A stretch of DNA of 64,000 nucleotides from Lepisosteus oculatus (GCF_040954835.1 NC_090723.1:9310001-9374000); one strand, 5' to 3'. Shown: positions 43,720 through 56,720, counted from the first letter of the stretch. Notes: generated by a model from the sequence alone, not told the origin. Made by a program: numbers and translations.

Positions 43720-43776
43720 ATTGGCGTTTCAAATAGAAAAGCGTTTCAGGGCTACTTCCTGTGCGGGGGCCAATCA
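43720..43776 (-). promoter_or_regulatory. hoxb10 promoter CCAAT boxes
   Basis: An inverted ATTGG (43720-43724) and a forward GGCCAATCAGAG (CCAATCA at 43770-43776) lie about 43 and 93 bp upstream of the hoxb10 start codon. Both fit NF-Y. Confidence 0.45.
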
Positions 43777-46700
43777 GAGAGCCAGCTGTCCGTCCCGACT
43801 CCTCCCATGCGGTGCTGCTTCTCTTCAACAAGCATAGTCGCCGAGGCGGACATCCATGTTTAATTGATTATAAAAATAGGATACAGATTTCATTTTTGGG
43901 GGGCTTTCTGCTCTCACGGAGAATTCAATGCATTGACCCGGTGTTAAAAAACAAACACTTGCCAACCTGCAGATAAAGTACCCATAGATGCGTTGGTCTT
44001 TTAGATATCTTTTATAGCCTGCGTGGTTGCAGAAAAAATCTGCATCGTATTAAAACTAGTTTTCTCTTCGGTGCTCGGCTTCGCTTTAAAGATATGAAGA
44101 GCGATGATCAAAGATGCAAACTGATACCGATCGCTGTTTAAGCAAGCCAGTCTCCCCGAAGTCTAGTTAGACATTCGCTTTGGATCTTAAATAACTTAAT
44201 CAAATCACCATCTCCAGGAAATTTCGAAGCACTTATTACCGAAGAGATACTGGCGTTCAGCACTCTAAGGTTTTTCTTTTAGTTAAATTAAAACTAGGGG
44301 CGGCTGTTAACGAACCGAACAACTTGATTTCGTAGAGCTAATTTCACAGAGGCACCCCACAATATGAAACAAGCCTTTGTGCTTGCGAGCGAAACAACAA
44401 TTCGTTCAAGTGCTTCTGCGAGAGAGGCCGTATCTCGTTTTATTTCCACAACTGGAAACAAAATGTCAATTAATGGTTAGTTTCATTTCTAAGACTGATT
44501 TTCCTACAGTGGTCACAGTATTGACGTGTCCCTCGGCTTCTGAACCCTTGGGGTAACATGTACATTTTACCCAGTAAAAACAAATGAAAACTATGATTTT
44601 CTTTTTTTTAATAATAGAATAACTTGGTTTCTGTATTTCAGTCCGAGTAGGATACGTGTATATTTTTTCGGTATTTGTAGTATTTGTAGAACAGTTATAA
44701 AAATGGTTTCGACTATTTTTTAAAATCAATTAATGTTTTTACCACCTTTAAACGCGCGAATACAATTAACAGATTTAAAAATATGCAGTTTATTTTAAAA
44801 CAGAAAGATGTATTTAGTATATTTGTGGCTATTGCAGGTAAAAGATTCTTTCGAATGTTCGGCACAGCATTCGAATTCACAATAATCACATTTTAAAATT
44901 ACGGAATGGAGAAATTAATCATGAATCGAGTGTATTTTCTGCAAAAAAATACGATTCAGAATCAATGAAGAGATCTAAATAATAAACTCCGTTTACCTTT
45001 CCTTAGTATTTACAGGATAAAAGTAATAAGAAGGTAAAATCCTACACAAAAGTAATCTTTTTATAGTCGTGAAATGTTCGATTTTTTTATTTTTTGCAAT
45101 TTCGTTGATGATATCTAGAGTTATCAAACAAAACATAATCGAGTTAGGGAAAATGTTTTGTTGGAATAGGGACAGTGCAGTTTTACCATTAGTAATTAAC
45201 AACAGAATTCTGTCGTTGTTAACGGAACACTTGATGCGCGAAAAATGATGAGATTTTGTTAGTTCAAATTCAAAGGAAAATAAAATGTTTAGTGTCTGAT
45301 TTGATATTTGCTTTTTCTTGCACATTAATAGATGCACACTTCTGACAAAATCCATGAGTGCTTTTTCCATGGAAACCATCCCCCAAAGTATTTTCGTTTC
45401 TGCTTTCCTGCACAAACCAGACACGCTAAGCAAAGTCCAAGGTCTACTCGCTCGGACTCACCTCGAATCCTCACCTTTCAATTTACTGTGCCAAACACTT
45501 GATCAAGAAATCAGAACAGATTCATTCTATTTCCCGATTACCTACGAACAAAACTGGATCCATACCAACACCGCACACGCAACACTGTCCAAACAATGTG
45601 AGAATACAGATATATTTGTGTATCGACCCCAAAACCCTTTGTCAAGGAATCTATATATGGGTCGCATTCGTATCGGATTAAAAAGCGGAGGGTTTTGTTT
45701 TGGGCAGAAAAGGCAGGAAGGCTCGGTTTCCCTCTGACTCTGGGATATCTGGACAAGAAGTCGCCTGGTCTCCTTCACGTTGACCTCGTGGTCACATCGC
45801 CATGGGCAAGCTCAAGTTGGAGCGCGTGCAGTCGGGTTGCATAGAGATTGTGCCGGAGCTTTCATCTTTGCAATAAACAACATGCTCGGTTTTCTACAAG
45901 CCGCCACGCAATCTGAACGAGATCCATATATATAAATATAAAGTCTGTGCACTCATTCTAACAAGAGGTTTTGCATTCATTGTGGCCGGCCATTCCAGGA
46001 CATTTTCAAAGCTATGAATTGGAGTACACAGGTAATCGTGTTTCAAAATCTGAAGTCCCGTCTTTAAAATACGCAGTTTTCGGATTTGTTAGAGCCTTAA
46101 TTTGAAGCACAGCGATGCATGGCTGGAGGTACAATTTACGAAGGAAATATTGAAATGTATTCCAATGTCGACGTGCCAACACTGTTAAGCATGTACTGTA
46201 GTTTCAGAAGCTCTGTTTCGGAATCGCGTGTGTCGAATTAAAGTTTCTCTCTCTCTCTCTCTACACGCTAAAGACAAAATATCTGTCTTGTTTCTGTACT
46301 TTTATCACGTAAAGGCCACGTAACTCAAAATCCGGGCCTGTGCACCGTTTTTTCACACCGTTTTCACACCATGAAGATTGATAACGTGTAATGGAGTTTT
46401 AAACCAAACGAAATAAGGTAAATTAAAGCTACGATACCGCAGTGTGACTTTGGTGTTTTAAAGAAATACGCAAATAAACAATACATTTGAGATCTTGACC
46501 AAAAAAAGAAACCTGCAAAATGTCCGAAATAGACTCCAGATGTCGCTGTAGCCCCAGTGCAACCGCGTCAGTCGTGTCCTTTATTAATAAAAGCAATAAT
46601 GGAAAAAATGCAGAAAGCCATCGCTATCAGAGTCTCCAAGACACGTGCGAGAACAGGCCTTGAAAGTATCTGCCAGTTAAATAAGTTTCATATTAAAAGC

Positions 46701-49700
46701 AATGATTCTTTTTAAAATACATGAAACGGGAAATTCCTTTTACGGATTTGCGTATTTGGAAAACAAACCTGTACCGTTATTTCAACAGGACAGAGTCTAC
46801 TGATGTATGTCACTAGGAAAAAATGTTTATTCGCATTTTATGGAAGACCTATCAGGATATGAAGGTCGTGGCTTTGTTCATAGTTGTCATATCTTGAGTC
46901 AATCGGTCACAAAATGACGAAATATCACCCCGGTTTCAGCCCTTTATTGAAATATTACTGTGCGCCTCCTGGTCTGTGATAGGTGACACATCTTTTTGCC
47001 TGTTTTTAATTGAAAGGCATGGGTAGGCTCGGACAACAATAGAACCCGGAGAATTTGCAGAGAATCAAAACTAAGCTTTTCACTCATTCAAAAACAAAAA
47101 TGAGACGAAGAACACCTCGTGTCTTGTATTTTTCAAAACCCACATATAAAAGCTAACCAGCTTGGCCTGTTTCCTCTCCTTCTGCCATAAAAAACGAGTG
47201 AGAAACCAGAGATCTGTGTACTCGATGGGGGGAAAAAGCAGTGAGATTACCAAAAATATGCTCCGCAGAAGGAGTGTAATTATGGGAATGAAAATAGGAA
47301 ATATAAACCGCTTTACAGGCCCGATAAAAAAAATACAGTAAACCGAGGCACACAGCTCATGAAACCCCCCGACACAGCCGATAGTGCAAAACAGCGTGTT
47401 TTTCTTTTAAAAAAAAAACAGAAAATAAAGATCGCAGCACTCAAGAAGCCGAAAGATAGTTAAAAAGTTATCTGTCGGTATTTGCGGCTTACCAGATTCC
47501 GAAGAGTTCCGCTTGGCCTCAGACTCATCTTCTCGAAAAAAAAAAATCAATTTTAAACCCAACAAGAGGGATATATATATATTCTTTTCTATCCGCTCCG
47601 GGCTTTAAGAAGTTCAGGATCAGTTTTATTACACTTTCTGCTCAGTGTCACCGGTTGCACCGCATTGACTTTGACGGCGCCGCTCGTTGGCCTGTTTATT
47701 CTAATCCTATTTAACATTTGCATGTACACCGAGAGAAACAGAGGGATAGGTGCCTCACTTTTTTTCGCTTTCTCTTTAAAGAGCACGAACGCCTCCTGAT
47801 TTTTTTCCATCTCCTTTCTTAATCACAAACAGAAATGCCCCGGCTCTGCAGCCGCTTAGACTATCTGATGTGTCGGGCTAGTATAACGGTATCCATGACA
47901 ACTATAGCAACCCCACTATTTCTATAAAGTTTTATGACTTAAAGAGATTCTAAACGCCTCACCGCTGGTTCGGAAAGTAACGCGATCGCTCTGTTTTCGA
48001 CACTGCTTTCAATGCTGGTATTATCTGAAATTCGTTTCGTTGATAAACTACGGTCTGGTGGGTACCTTGAGCTGTAAAACAAACACGGACCTGGGCCGGC
48101 GCTCGCTGAATCAAGACTGGGGGGTGCGGTGGCAGGTTTGGGGCTGCTCGCAACGCGACCCAGAAGCTCAATGGTCGAGAACTGGGGATCCAGAAAACTC
48201 CAAGCCGTTGCCCTTCACCTCCTCGACACGCATCGAGCCAAGGGTCGTGCCTTCAAACCGGGGCTGCAGAGGGCAAAACCGCGCAGAGGCGTCCAATCTG
48301 TTCGGAAATCGCCACGCGCTTCGCTCCGCTCTTTCTAGATCTGCTCACGGGCGGAGATTAATTCAACCGGCTGAGTCGACGGGGCAAAAATAAATAAATA
48401 GAAGAACAGTACAGCGCGAGTAACGCTCTCTCTCAAGCCCCGTACCTGTCCTGATGTTACCCCCCACCAGTCAAACACATTAAGCAGGCACAGGGTGTGC
48501 AGTTGTTAAAACATAAAGCCGGTGTTCCACTGAGACATATCACAGCGTCCAACCCGCTCTTTCAGCCCAGATAAAATAAGCACTCAGGTTGCAGCTCATT
48601 AAACGCAGAAACGCAACTGTACATTTTTCTTTTGTAAATGGTGAAGCTAAGATTTATTTTAAAAAAAAACGGGTGACTGAGGTGGGTCAGGGGAGGGAGA
48701 AAGGGGAAGGGGGGGGTAGGGCCGGTTTTGGGGTGTTTGGGACAGACACCAACCGATCTGAAGCCCAGGGCCAGATCAGACCGCGCCGGACGGATGTTGT
48801 TATCTGGGTTGAAGCTCACTGACCTTGCTGTTCACACGCAAGGCAGCCTAAACGGACAATAAAACGTCTGGCAGCCCGACTAGACGAGGTTCACACAGCT
48901 TGAAGAGGCCGCAACACAAAGAAACCGACTGCTGTTTATAGGAAAGGAAATGAAGAAGTGAGCGGGTAAAGATTCGCCTCTCATTTGCAAAGTTGTGCAA
49001 CTAAGCCGATTCTAGGCAAACGCGCCCCTGAAACCCAAGCAGTCCGTCGCCGCTTTCCTTTGGAAGAGTAATAAACTACCGCAATGAAAATGTTTCCGCT
49101 GAAGGAGGTTGTTTGGGGGTAAAACAGCGCTTGGAAACAAAAGTTACTCGTAGCGTTTGTTTCACGAGTAGATCAGGATCAAGTATTACCAATTCGCAGC
49201 CGATTCACCTTCTATTCGATAGGGTGTGGTTGGGCGTCTCGGATTTTGCCTCAAGTTTTCGTGGGCTATCACCAGCAAACGGCGTGGTTTAATTTTACAC
49301 GCAGAAGAGGTCACCGACATTGAATTAATACATCAGGCGGCCTCTCCCGGACAAGTTCCTTCGATTGGATGATGTTTGTAACAAAAACAAACTGGCTCTA
49401 GTCGCTTAAGGTGATTTTAAGCCAAAGGCCATCGACAAAGACACAATCTAATGAAAAAATTCAATTCGCCCTGGCCAGCAGGTCTCCAGTATGTCGCTGG
49501 ATAACCTTGAACGCCTGGAGCAGGGTGCCCCTGTGCTGGGAGTATACACTGTGACTTGTGCAGTACAGCACCCAGTTGCTAAACGATTTTAATATTTAAT
49601 TCGGTAGCGGAAAGCACCAGGAGAGCCTATATTTACCTTCAGTGTATTAAACAAGACCATTTGCTTATTTAAGGGCCGCCTCTATTCGGAGTGTCTTTAT

Positions 49701-50179
49701 ATATAAAGAACTGTCATGATGAACACACAACAAGACAACAGATTTAAAAAAAAATCGAGCAGAAGCAGAAAGAGCAACACAAGCGCTGAGTCATGCTTGA
49801 TCGCAACGGGAAGATTCCGCTTACTGGATTTATCATACTGTCAGATCTGTTTATTTTACTTTCACAAAAAAACCCGTTTTCACACGAAGATTAAACCAAG
49901 TTCACATTATTTCAAATGAAGAAAAAAAACGACGAATACAATCCCCTAATAATAAGTGCAAAGTGTAAAAAGGCGTGGAGAAGGGAGCAATGTTTGTGCA
50001 CAGGTATTCGAACACGATACCGAAAAGCTTAAGAAATAAATACCCGATAAATATGATTCATCTTAATAAATAAGCACGTTTTGCAGTCCGACGGGGAAAT
50101 ATATATATTTTTTTACTTTTAAAATCGCCAGGGATTATCGGGATTCGTTAGTTTTAGACCAGGTATTTTCGGAGCACAC

Positions 50180-50480
50180 TTGGGACGCGAAACAAGGCTC
50201 TGTGTTGCTCCGGTCGCAACACGCGCTTCCCTGGATACTACTCTGCGGGCCGCGCGGCGAACTTCTCTCGGGCTGCCGCGCGCTTTACCTCGTCTCCGAA
50301 AGTCTTCCTCCTCGCGCCGCCGATTTCTCGAAACACCCGTGCGGCTCTTGCACGAGAGGCGCCGACGTGCCGATCACCTCCAAGCGCCGGGGACAATCTG
50401 CACACGCACAGGTGAAGGAAAGCCGTGTGCCCCTCGATCCGCCAATACCGAGATCTGCATGATCCAACTTCGTGAACTGA
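50180..50480. other. Orphan CpG island
   Basis: By eye about 29 CpG dinucleotides fall within some 185 bp (50205-50390), far denser than the AT-rich surroundings. It is not next to a Hox exon, being about 6.5 kb upstream of hoxb10. A possible splice donor CAG|GTGAAG occurs at about 50409-50417 on the + strand. It could be the promoter of an unannotated transcript or a Polycomb recruitment island. Confidence 0.5.
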
Positions 50481-51725
50481 AACAAGTTGCTGCCCCTCTC
50501 GATAATAAACAAAAGACTAACCTGTTTGCAGAGCTCGGCTCTCCCTATCTCCGGAATTGTGATCAGGTTATAGTGCAGGCAGGCTGTGGGTCAGGGCCGG
50601 ATTATTAAATCTGCTCGGCGCTTTTTTTAACAGCCGAATATATACTGCGCAGGTTTTTCATTAACTCAACGACAGAATAGCAGTATTCGATTTTCCCGGA
50701 TTAATCATTCTTTCTACATAGGGCAGTAAAAGCAACGATTTTAAAATCCAAGAGAAACATCTTGTTTGCCACGCTTAAGCCAAAGTAAATAACCCTTAAC
50801 AAAAACAAACTGAAATACACTTTCTGACATCTGAACACGTCTCTTTAATAAGACACTAAAATATTTTTATGCGAACATTTCCGGAACAGTGCGTTTGTAT
50901 GATTTATACGAACCTATTATTTTAATTAGAAGATGCTTTAAACTCAAAGCAACGAGATTAGCACCAATACAATACGCGCGTTCGACTAGATGTGTGCAAA
51001 CTACACACAACAGCTCCTAGCAATCAAATAATAAACACAAATAATTTATTATTCGTTAAAATTCATGTTGATTTAGCCGAAATATTCGTTCAAGGGCCAC
51101 AATAAGAAAGGAATTTATAGGAAAAAAGGCAGTTTTGAGAATAATAAAACAATAAAATAATAAAATTTCTGTCGATACACGACCTGCTTTACAAGGAAAT
51201 AGGGACAAAGCTTGTTATCACGTGAAAAAGATTATTCAACTACAGCGACTAACGGGGGACAGGAACTTTGGGGAGACACAGTGGACGAAAGTCTGGGTTT
51301 GGATCAGGCGAACAATGGATATAATTGTCACATTCATTTATTTTTCATATTTGTCACTAATGGCTTTGCAAGACTTCCGTATAAATTTAAATTGATAAAA
51401 CAGGAACAAAAGTAAACAGTAAAACCTGAAAAGGCCGGTGAATTCGTACAGCTCGAAATCCAAATTATTGGGCACGTACTTTATTACGTGTATTTAAAAA
51501 AAACTTGGGGGAATAAAGCTGCAGTAAATTCGAAAAATAATACTGAAATTAAACATAGAGGTTTGAATAATTAATGGAAAAAAACATAAGTTGATTGAAA
51601 CAGAGAGACGTGAACCAGGAGAGAAAAGGTCGAACTGTTTTGTTCGATATTCAAGCGAATACGGGCTAGAGCTCCTACACGGGCCACGGACACCATCTCG
51701 ACTGTAATGTGCAATGCTCCCATGT

Positions 51726-51743
51726 GAGCACCAGGTGGCAGTG
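51726..51743 (+). promoter_or_regulatory. CTCF-like motif at cluster edge
   Basis: GAGCACCAGGTGGCAGTG matches the CTCF core consensus closely. It lies about 200 bp before the first recognised interspersed repeat, at the transition from Hox territory to repeat-rich DNA. A boundary role is inferred. Confidence 0.5.
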
Positions 51744-51929
51744 TTGGTCCACCGTTGCCGCGTGCAGACTCGGTCAGACTGGTGCAGTTTAGTCAAGTGA
51801 CGCACCTCGCCGCGCGCCCGAAGCAACTGGCTGCCGGGTGCGCGCGCCTGTACAAATCGTCTCACAAGCAGTTGCAATAAACACAATAATCTATATAAAC
51901 CATCTAATAAACGATCCTATTCGCCTCCC

Positions 51930-52346
51930 CACATGTCTGGATGGTTCCCCGGGCTGGGCACCATCTGAGTTGGATGCTGCATCACTGCCATGGATCCCAG
52001 AGGGACATAGCGAATGCAGCTATGTTTAGGAGGATTTGCTGGTCTACAGAGAACCGCATGGAATACTGGTACACAGAAGGACATGCTGGAAGACTTAATA
52101 CTCCACATTTAGTACTTTTTTAGATTGTATGATGTTAGCATGCCCAGAGGGGTTGAGCAGCCAGTTGACCTTGGACCCCTAGAGGTTTCTTTTCTCCTTA
52201 CTGAGGAGTTTTTGGTTCCTCTCCGTTGTCTTCTGGTCTTTTTCTCGTTCTGGATTGTAATGTCCTGTACTGGCACACAGCTTTGTTAAGTGCCTAGGGG
52301 CAAGCTTGTTGTGAAAGTTGCTCTATAAAAATAAATTGAATTGAAT
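51930..52346 (+). mobile_element. Interspersed repeat, family 1, copy A
   Basis: This non-coding repeat ends in a CTCTATAAAAATAAA-type tail. The same sequence recurs in reverse orientation at 62183-62525; shared blocks include GGTTGAGCAGCCAGTTGACC and TTAGGAGGATTT. No protein is encoded. The tail style resembles SINE and non-autonomous LINE ends in fish genomes; I cannot name the family. Confidence 0.8.
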
Positions 52347-52867
52347 CATCACGTCCGAGTGCCACGTTTGCTTTCTGCTAATCAAGACCTGCTCCAAGAT
52401 AACTTAAATCCAGTTTGCATCTGGTCACCAAGTCGGGTCTTTGTGGGCTTTCTGGACCGGCCACACTGCCTGTGGAGAGACAAGCACAGCTACGCTGCAT
52501 CGTCCCAGCTAGACTGTTCCAGATGATACTCCCCGTGCCGGGATGTCAAAGAACATTTTATGAACAGCTCCAGTACGTTCAAATCTCTGTGGCAGGAGCT
52601 CCGAAAGATTCAATCCTACAACCTCTGTTATGGAATCATTGCACTGGTTTCCTGCTGTATTTCCTTGACTTCAAGATATCGGCTTTGACTTTCAGGGACG
52701 ATGATGAAGTGCACCGCTGGCCACACTGCCCAGTCCCCTCACACTGGTGCCTTGTTCCCTCCCACAGCGAGCCGTAGTTCTCTGGGTGAGAATGCGTGTA
52801 GCTGCCTTGAGCCCTGGCTCTGCTGCTGCGGAAAACCCATCCTTATGAAATCAGAGGATCTGTGCTC
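52347..52867. other. Unassigned repeat-region DNA
   Basis: No recognisable gene, RNA or repeat copy. Composition resembles old decayed repeat sequence. Confidence 0.35.
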
Positions 52868-53299
52868 AACCATCCATTCAACTGTCTGTCTCCTATCTGT
52901 TATATCCAATTCAGGGTCGCAGGGGAGCCTATCCTGGCAAGCAATGGGCACAATGAGGTGCAAGTCCATTGCAGGGCACACACAGATGCACACACACACA
53001 CAGACACACACAGACACACACAGACAGACACACACGCATACAGATAGAGACACACAGAGACACACAAACACATGCAGAGACACACACACAGACGCACAAA
53101 CACACACACACACAAACGCACACACACAGACACACACACACACACACACAGACGCCCACACACACAGAGACACAGAGACACACACAGAAACACAGACAGA
53201 CACACACATAGACACACACACACAGACAAAAACACAGAGACACACAGACAGACACACACACACAGATAGAGACACACAGAGACACACAAACACATGCAG

Positions 53300-53330
<31 letters not shown>

Positions 53331-53492
53331 CTCCAGGGCCCAGAAGCCAGTTAACCCACCTGCATGTCTGCACTGTGGGAGGAATCTGGGGCAGCAAGAG
53401 GAAACCCAAGCAAACGCGAGGAGAACATGCAGACTCCATGCAGACAGCACCCCAGGAATCGAACCCAGGACCCCAGTGCTGCCCAGGTTCTG
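52868..53492 (+). mobile_element. Interspersed repeat, family 2, with (AC)n core
   Basis: The flanks are a repeat known across fish genomes: the left part has TTCAGGGTCGCAGGGGAGCC and TCCATTGCAGGGCACACAC; the right part has GAGGAGAACATGCAGACTCC and AATCGAACCCAGGACC. The internal CA run of the family has expanded into the microsatellite at 52976-53330. A reverse, shorter copy lies at 56835-57113. Confidence 0.8.
52976..53330. repeat. Compound (CA)n microsatellite
   Basis: About 350 bp of ACAC runs punctuated by GA, AGA and ATG variants, with higher-order blocks (for example ACACACAAACACATGCAGA occurs twice). The long His/Thr and Cys/Val open frames on the two strands are artefacts. Confidence 0.95.
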
Positions 53493-54639
53493 TGTCTCCA
53501 TTTTCACATCCAGCCTTTAAGGTTACTTGTTTAAATTAGCCCTCTCATAAGTTATGGGAGGCTTGTATGATTTCCGACGAATGACATTGTAGAATAATTC
53601 AAGGTTTAAATAATTAAAGGTGTTTCACGGAATGAATGACATTATAATAAAAATAAACTCTGGTGCCATTCAGTCTCTGCCAAAGCTGTCTTGGTGCCTA
53701 CCATCATAAAGTCCGGCTTATTCATCTTTTAAATTATGTGAGGGGTCAACGACACCTTTCAGGGAGGAAAGAGAACAACTGTGGTTTTAAGTAAGATCCA
53801 CTTTCAATCAGGCAGGCCTGCTCCATCTATCCGGAGATTTTTCCCAGGGGGTCTCGGGCTCCTGGCGAATCGTCGTGTTAACTGTGATTTACTGCCAGCA
53901 GACTCTGGCTGGATGGTATCCAGGTTCTAATCCAGTAATGAGCAGCGAGCCCTCCGGACTGGAGCAGCCCAGCCTTTTTCAAAAATGAAGACCAGGGCCA
54001 ATATATTCTAATATCTATTTATTGGAAAGAAAATTCCTCCAGCCCCGTTCGTATTTTTTGTGCGTGTCGGCGGCTCTGACATCTTTCTAGATGAACAATG
54101 AACGGGAGCTGCCTGCCAACCAGCCACCACAGCTCTCATTTTGTGACTCTACACATCGGTCAGGAATGCACGGGGGACGAAAAGTGTGACTGACGTCTGG
54201 CCGTCCGACGTCAGCCAGAATAGTTATATTATCGGGGTTCTGTCGGTTCTCCAACGCTGCTGAGCCACAGCAGCTCCTGAGAAGAAACCAGGACCATCCG
54301 AAAATGGTTTTAAATCTCAGTTTATGTTAGAATATTCTGAAACACGTATTGGACAAATGTGTTCGGCACCCTGTACGTTAAAAACACCAGAACGTTTCGG
54401 CGAGCTCCCATTAACAGGGATAAATGTCCAGTTCTAGTTTGTGAGCGGATCCTTGTTTCAGGGCACTGGTGCTTACCTGCACACAGACACAGTGTGCCAA
54501 ACAGCGCACGAACACCATATTCAGAAGCAGCCAAGAATATCTGCCCAGGTTCACGGCTGCTGCAGCACACCTCTTTAATTTTCACAATACTGGTGTGATG
54601 ATTTGTGATCGTGCCATCACGAGGATGAGCCGCACCAGC
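53493..54639. other. Unassigned DNA between repeats
   Basis: Nothing recognised. Short open frames only. Confidence 0.35.
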
Positions 54640-55140
54640 CTGGGGCTTTACCCCTCCTCTGAGATGCGGTTCATTTAAAACTGAGAACAGGGGGCACCTC
54701 TTTACACAAAGAGTTGTGGGAGTCTGGAACAAGCTTCCCAGCCGTGTTGCTGAAGCTGAAGCTGATACTCTGCTTTGTTTAAAGAAACCGGATCCTTGGA
54801 TCAATTTACTATTTGCTATTAATAGTAAATTACTTATACTATACTGTAATAGTAACTACTAACACGGAGCAAGTCGTAGGTTTATTCCATTCAGAAAAGA
54901 GAAGAAAGACACCAAGAAGGGTCCACGGCTGAAACGTTGTGTTTTCTTTCTTCTCTTTTCAGCATGGAATAAACCTATCACTTGTTCCTTTGCAGCCTAT
55001 GCCTGCTGACGCAGCTACCCACGGTAATTACTAATACTTTTACTATTAGACCACTTAGGATAAGCTACCAGCACCCTAATGATCCAGCTGGCCTGTATGA
55101 GCCCCTCTTATTTGTAACCTTTCTTATGTTCTTAATGGAT
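54640..55140 (+). mobile_element. Interspersed repeat, family 3, interrupted copy
   Basis: The left part (54640 to about 54838) includes TTTACACAAAGAGTTGTGGG and GGAACAAGCTTCCCAGCCG. The right part (about 55036-55140) includes the family end TTTGTAACCTTTCTTATGTT. About 200 bp of unrelated sequence, including the foldback at 54866-54988, separates them, so a second element seems to have inserted into this one. A decayed copy lies at 56490-56720. Confidence 0.7.
54866..54988 (+). mobile_element. Foldback element, Penelope-like terminal fragment
   Basis: Arms of about 46-49 bp (54866-54911 and 54940-54988) are near-perfect reverse complements around a 28-base centre. The right arm ends with CATGGAATAAACCTATCACT, which recurs with one change at about 61203-61222. 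The centre GGGTCCACGGCTGAAAC resembles stem II plus the GAAA core of the hammerhead motif found in Penelope-like elements; the CUGANGA core is decayed (CCAAGA). Family assignment is from recall of such repeats. Confidence 0.55.
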
Positions 55141-56489
55141 GATCGTTCACCACTGTTTGAGTACCAGGGCCCTTGTCTGTATTACACCCACCCAAAGACC
55201 ACAAGTATCTTCTTCTTTAATTTCCCCAAATGGGTCATGTTTCAAAGCAAGGGTGCTGTCCCGGCTGATCACAGCGAGCGTCCGCTTCCTAATTAATTAA
55301 GGCCGCAGGGCAGACGACTTTACCTTCCCCATGGGACACACTGCCCACCTAGTTCTCCAGCGGTTCCCATGGACTGTGTGGGACACCCTCCAGACAGGGC
55401 TAAATGGCTTCCAGTTCGGAGAGAAGGGAGTTCAGGTGTTTTTTCAGTGAGCCTCCACTGTCCGTGACAGCAACACTGCCTTGGCAGCTAGTCATGCCAT
55501 CAAGCAGGGTGACGGAGCAGCGGACAGATGGCGCCAGTGGAAATACACGAGCCCCCCTTGCTGACTCTCCAGTGGGAAGGAGGACGGACACATTTCACAG
55601 CATCAGGTGGGAACTTCTGCCCTGCCTGAAAGCCCCACCTTCCTTCCTTCCTTGTATTGTCCCAGATGGGGAATGAGCTTTGAAGACCACATGAACCCAT
55701 TAACAAATAAGAGACAGGTTAATTTAACCACTTTGCAACCACAACAATGCCAAGACGACGACGTTGACCTCCCTCGTGCTGGAATCTTCCCAGCACCACC
55801 CTGTAGCCACATCACCGCTTCTTAACCAACAGCTCGTGAGTGGTCTCCGCCGCAGAGCCCACTATCACGTGCCACCTGCCCGCTTGCCAGAGCCAGCTGA
55901 GTCCCACAGTCTGACTTTCCCGACCGCTCTCAGGAGGGCTGGAACAATGTGGGACTCACGAATCTGTCTAGCCCAACAGCCCTTGCAAAAATTAATTCAT
56001 TTTACAGAAGATTAAAATTGATGCAAACCGAGGGAATGTTTCATCAGATGGTGGTTTCAGGGGTTCAAGTGTTCCAGATGTTTCAGGGGTTCAAGTGCTC
56101 CAGTTTCCCTATTGCTGCATTGTTCATGATGTTTTCCAGTGTATTCTGGGTGTTCCGGTGTTCTCTGGCTGGGAACGAAACTGACGTTGTTCCTGTACAG
56201 ACCAAGGGAAGCTATCAGATTCCCTCAGGGACTATCCGAATTAATGTGAACACATGTGAAAGGTGCCGTCACCCCTCTGTGGAATCATGGAAAAACCTTA
56301 ATGCACATCACTATTGGCACTAAAGAAAGAATGGATTTGCCATTGGAAAATTATATCAGTGGGCTTATTCTGAACAGAGAGGCTGACTTAGATATTTCCA
56401 CTGGTTCACTATGTTCATGTTTACAGCAACACCCTGAAACATGCAGGCATTGGCAGTCAGCTGTGTGATGCTCAGACAGTGGAATACTG
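55141..56489. other. Unassigned DNA, with short tandem duplication
   Basis: No gene recognised. A 26-bp unit beginning TTTCAGGGGTTCAAGTG is duplicated in tandem at 56055-56106. A CTCF-like core ACAGATGGCGCC occurs at about 55524-55535. Confidence 0.4.
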
Positions 56490-56720
56490 ACCCAGACAAG
56501 AAACTTAATTCTGGCTGAGTGAGACCAAGGTAAAGTGCAGTTACTGTTGCAGAGAGCTGCTTGGGAGTCAGGAACAAGCTGGCCAGCCAGTTTGCTGAAG
56601 CCAAAACTCTGGCTTCTCTCAAGACACAACTGGATTAGATAATTGGATCATTCGCCTGCTACCATTCAAATGAGCTCTCGTTTGGAACCTCTTCTCTACC
56701 CTCATGTCAGATCTTAACTG
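56490..56720 (+). mobile_element. Interspersed repeat, family 3, decayed copy
   Basis: Diverged version of the element at 54640-55140: it keeps GGGAGTCAGGAACAAGCTGG, a GATAATTGGATCA-like block and TCGTTTGGAACCTCTTCT. Confidence 0.55.

Larger units (their letters stand above)
43777..51904. other. Region upstream of hoxb10, gene-free
   Basis: About 8 kb without a recognisable coding exon, RNA gene or interspersed repeat. Open frames such as 45318-45737 match nothing I know and lack Hox-like composition. CpG-richer segments at about 48100-48370 and 50180-50480 stand out, and a CTCF-like motif lies near the right end. Confidence 0.5.

Noticed and set aside
45318-45737. 139-codon + strand open frame upstream of hoxb10
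   Set aside because: No recognisable domain, AT-rich context and no supporting splice or promoter signals.
46530-46560. CTCF-like CCAGATGTCGCTG motif
   Set aside because: One of the invariant GGC bases is changed, so the match is too weak.
50180-50608. 142-codon + strand open frame over the CpG island
   Set aside because: The Arg/Pro-rich composition follows from CpG density; no family recognised.
52701-53507. Long open frames rich in His/Thr or Cys/Val on both strands
   Set aside because: They are translations of the (CA)n microsatellite.
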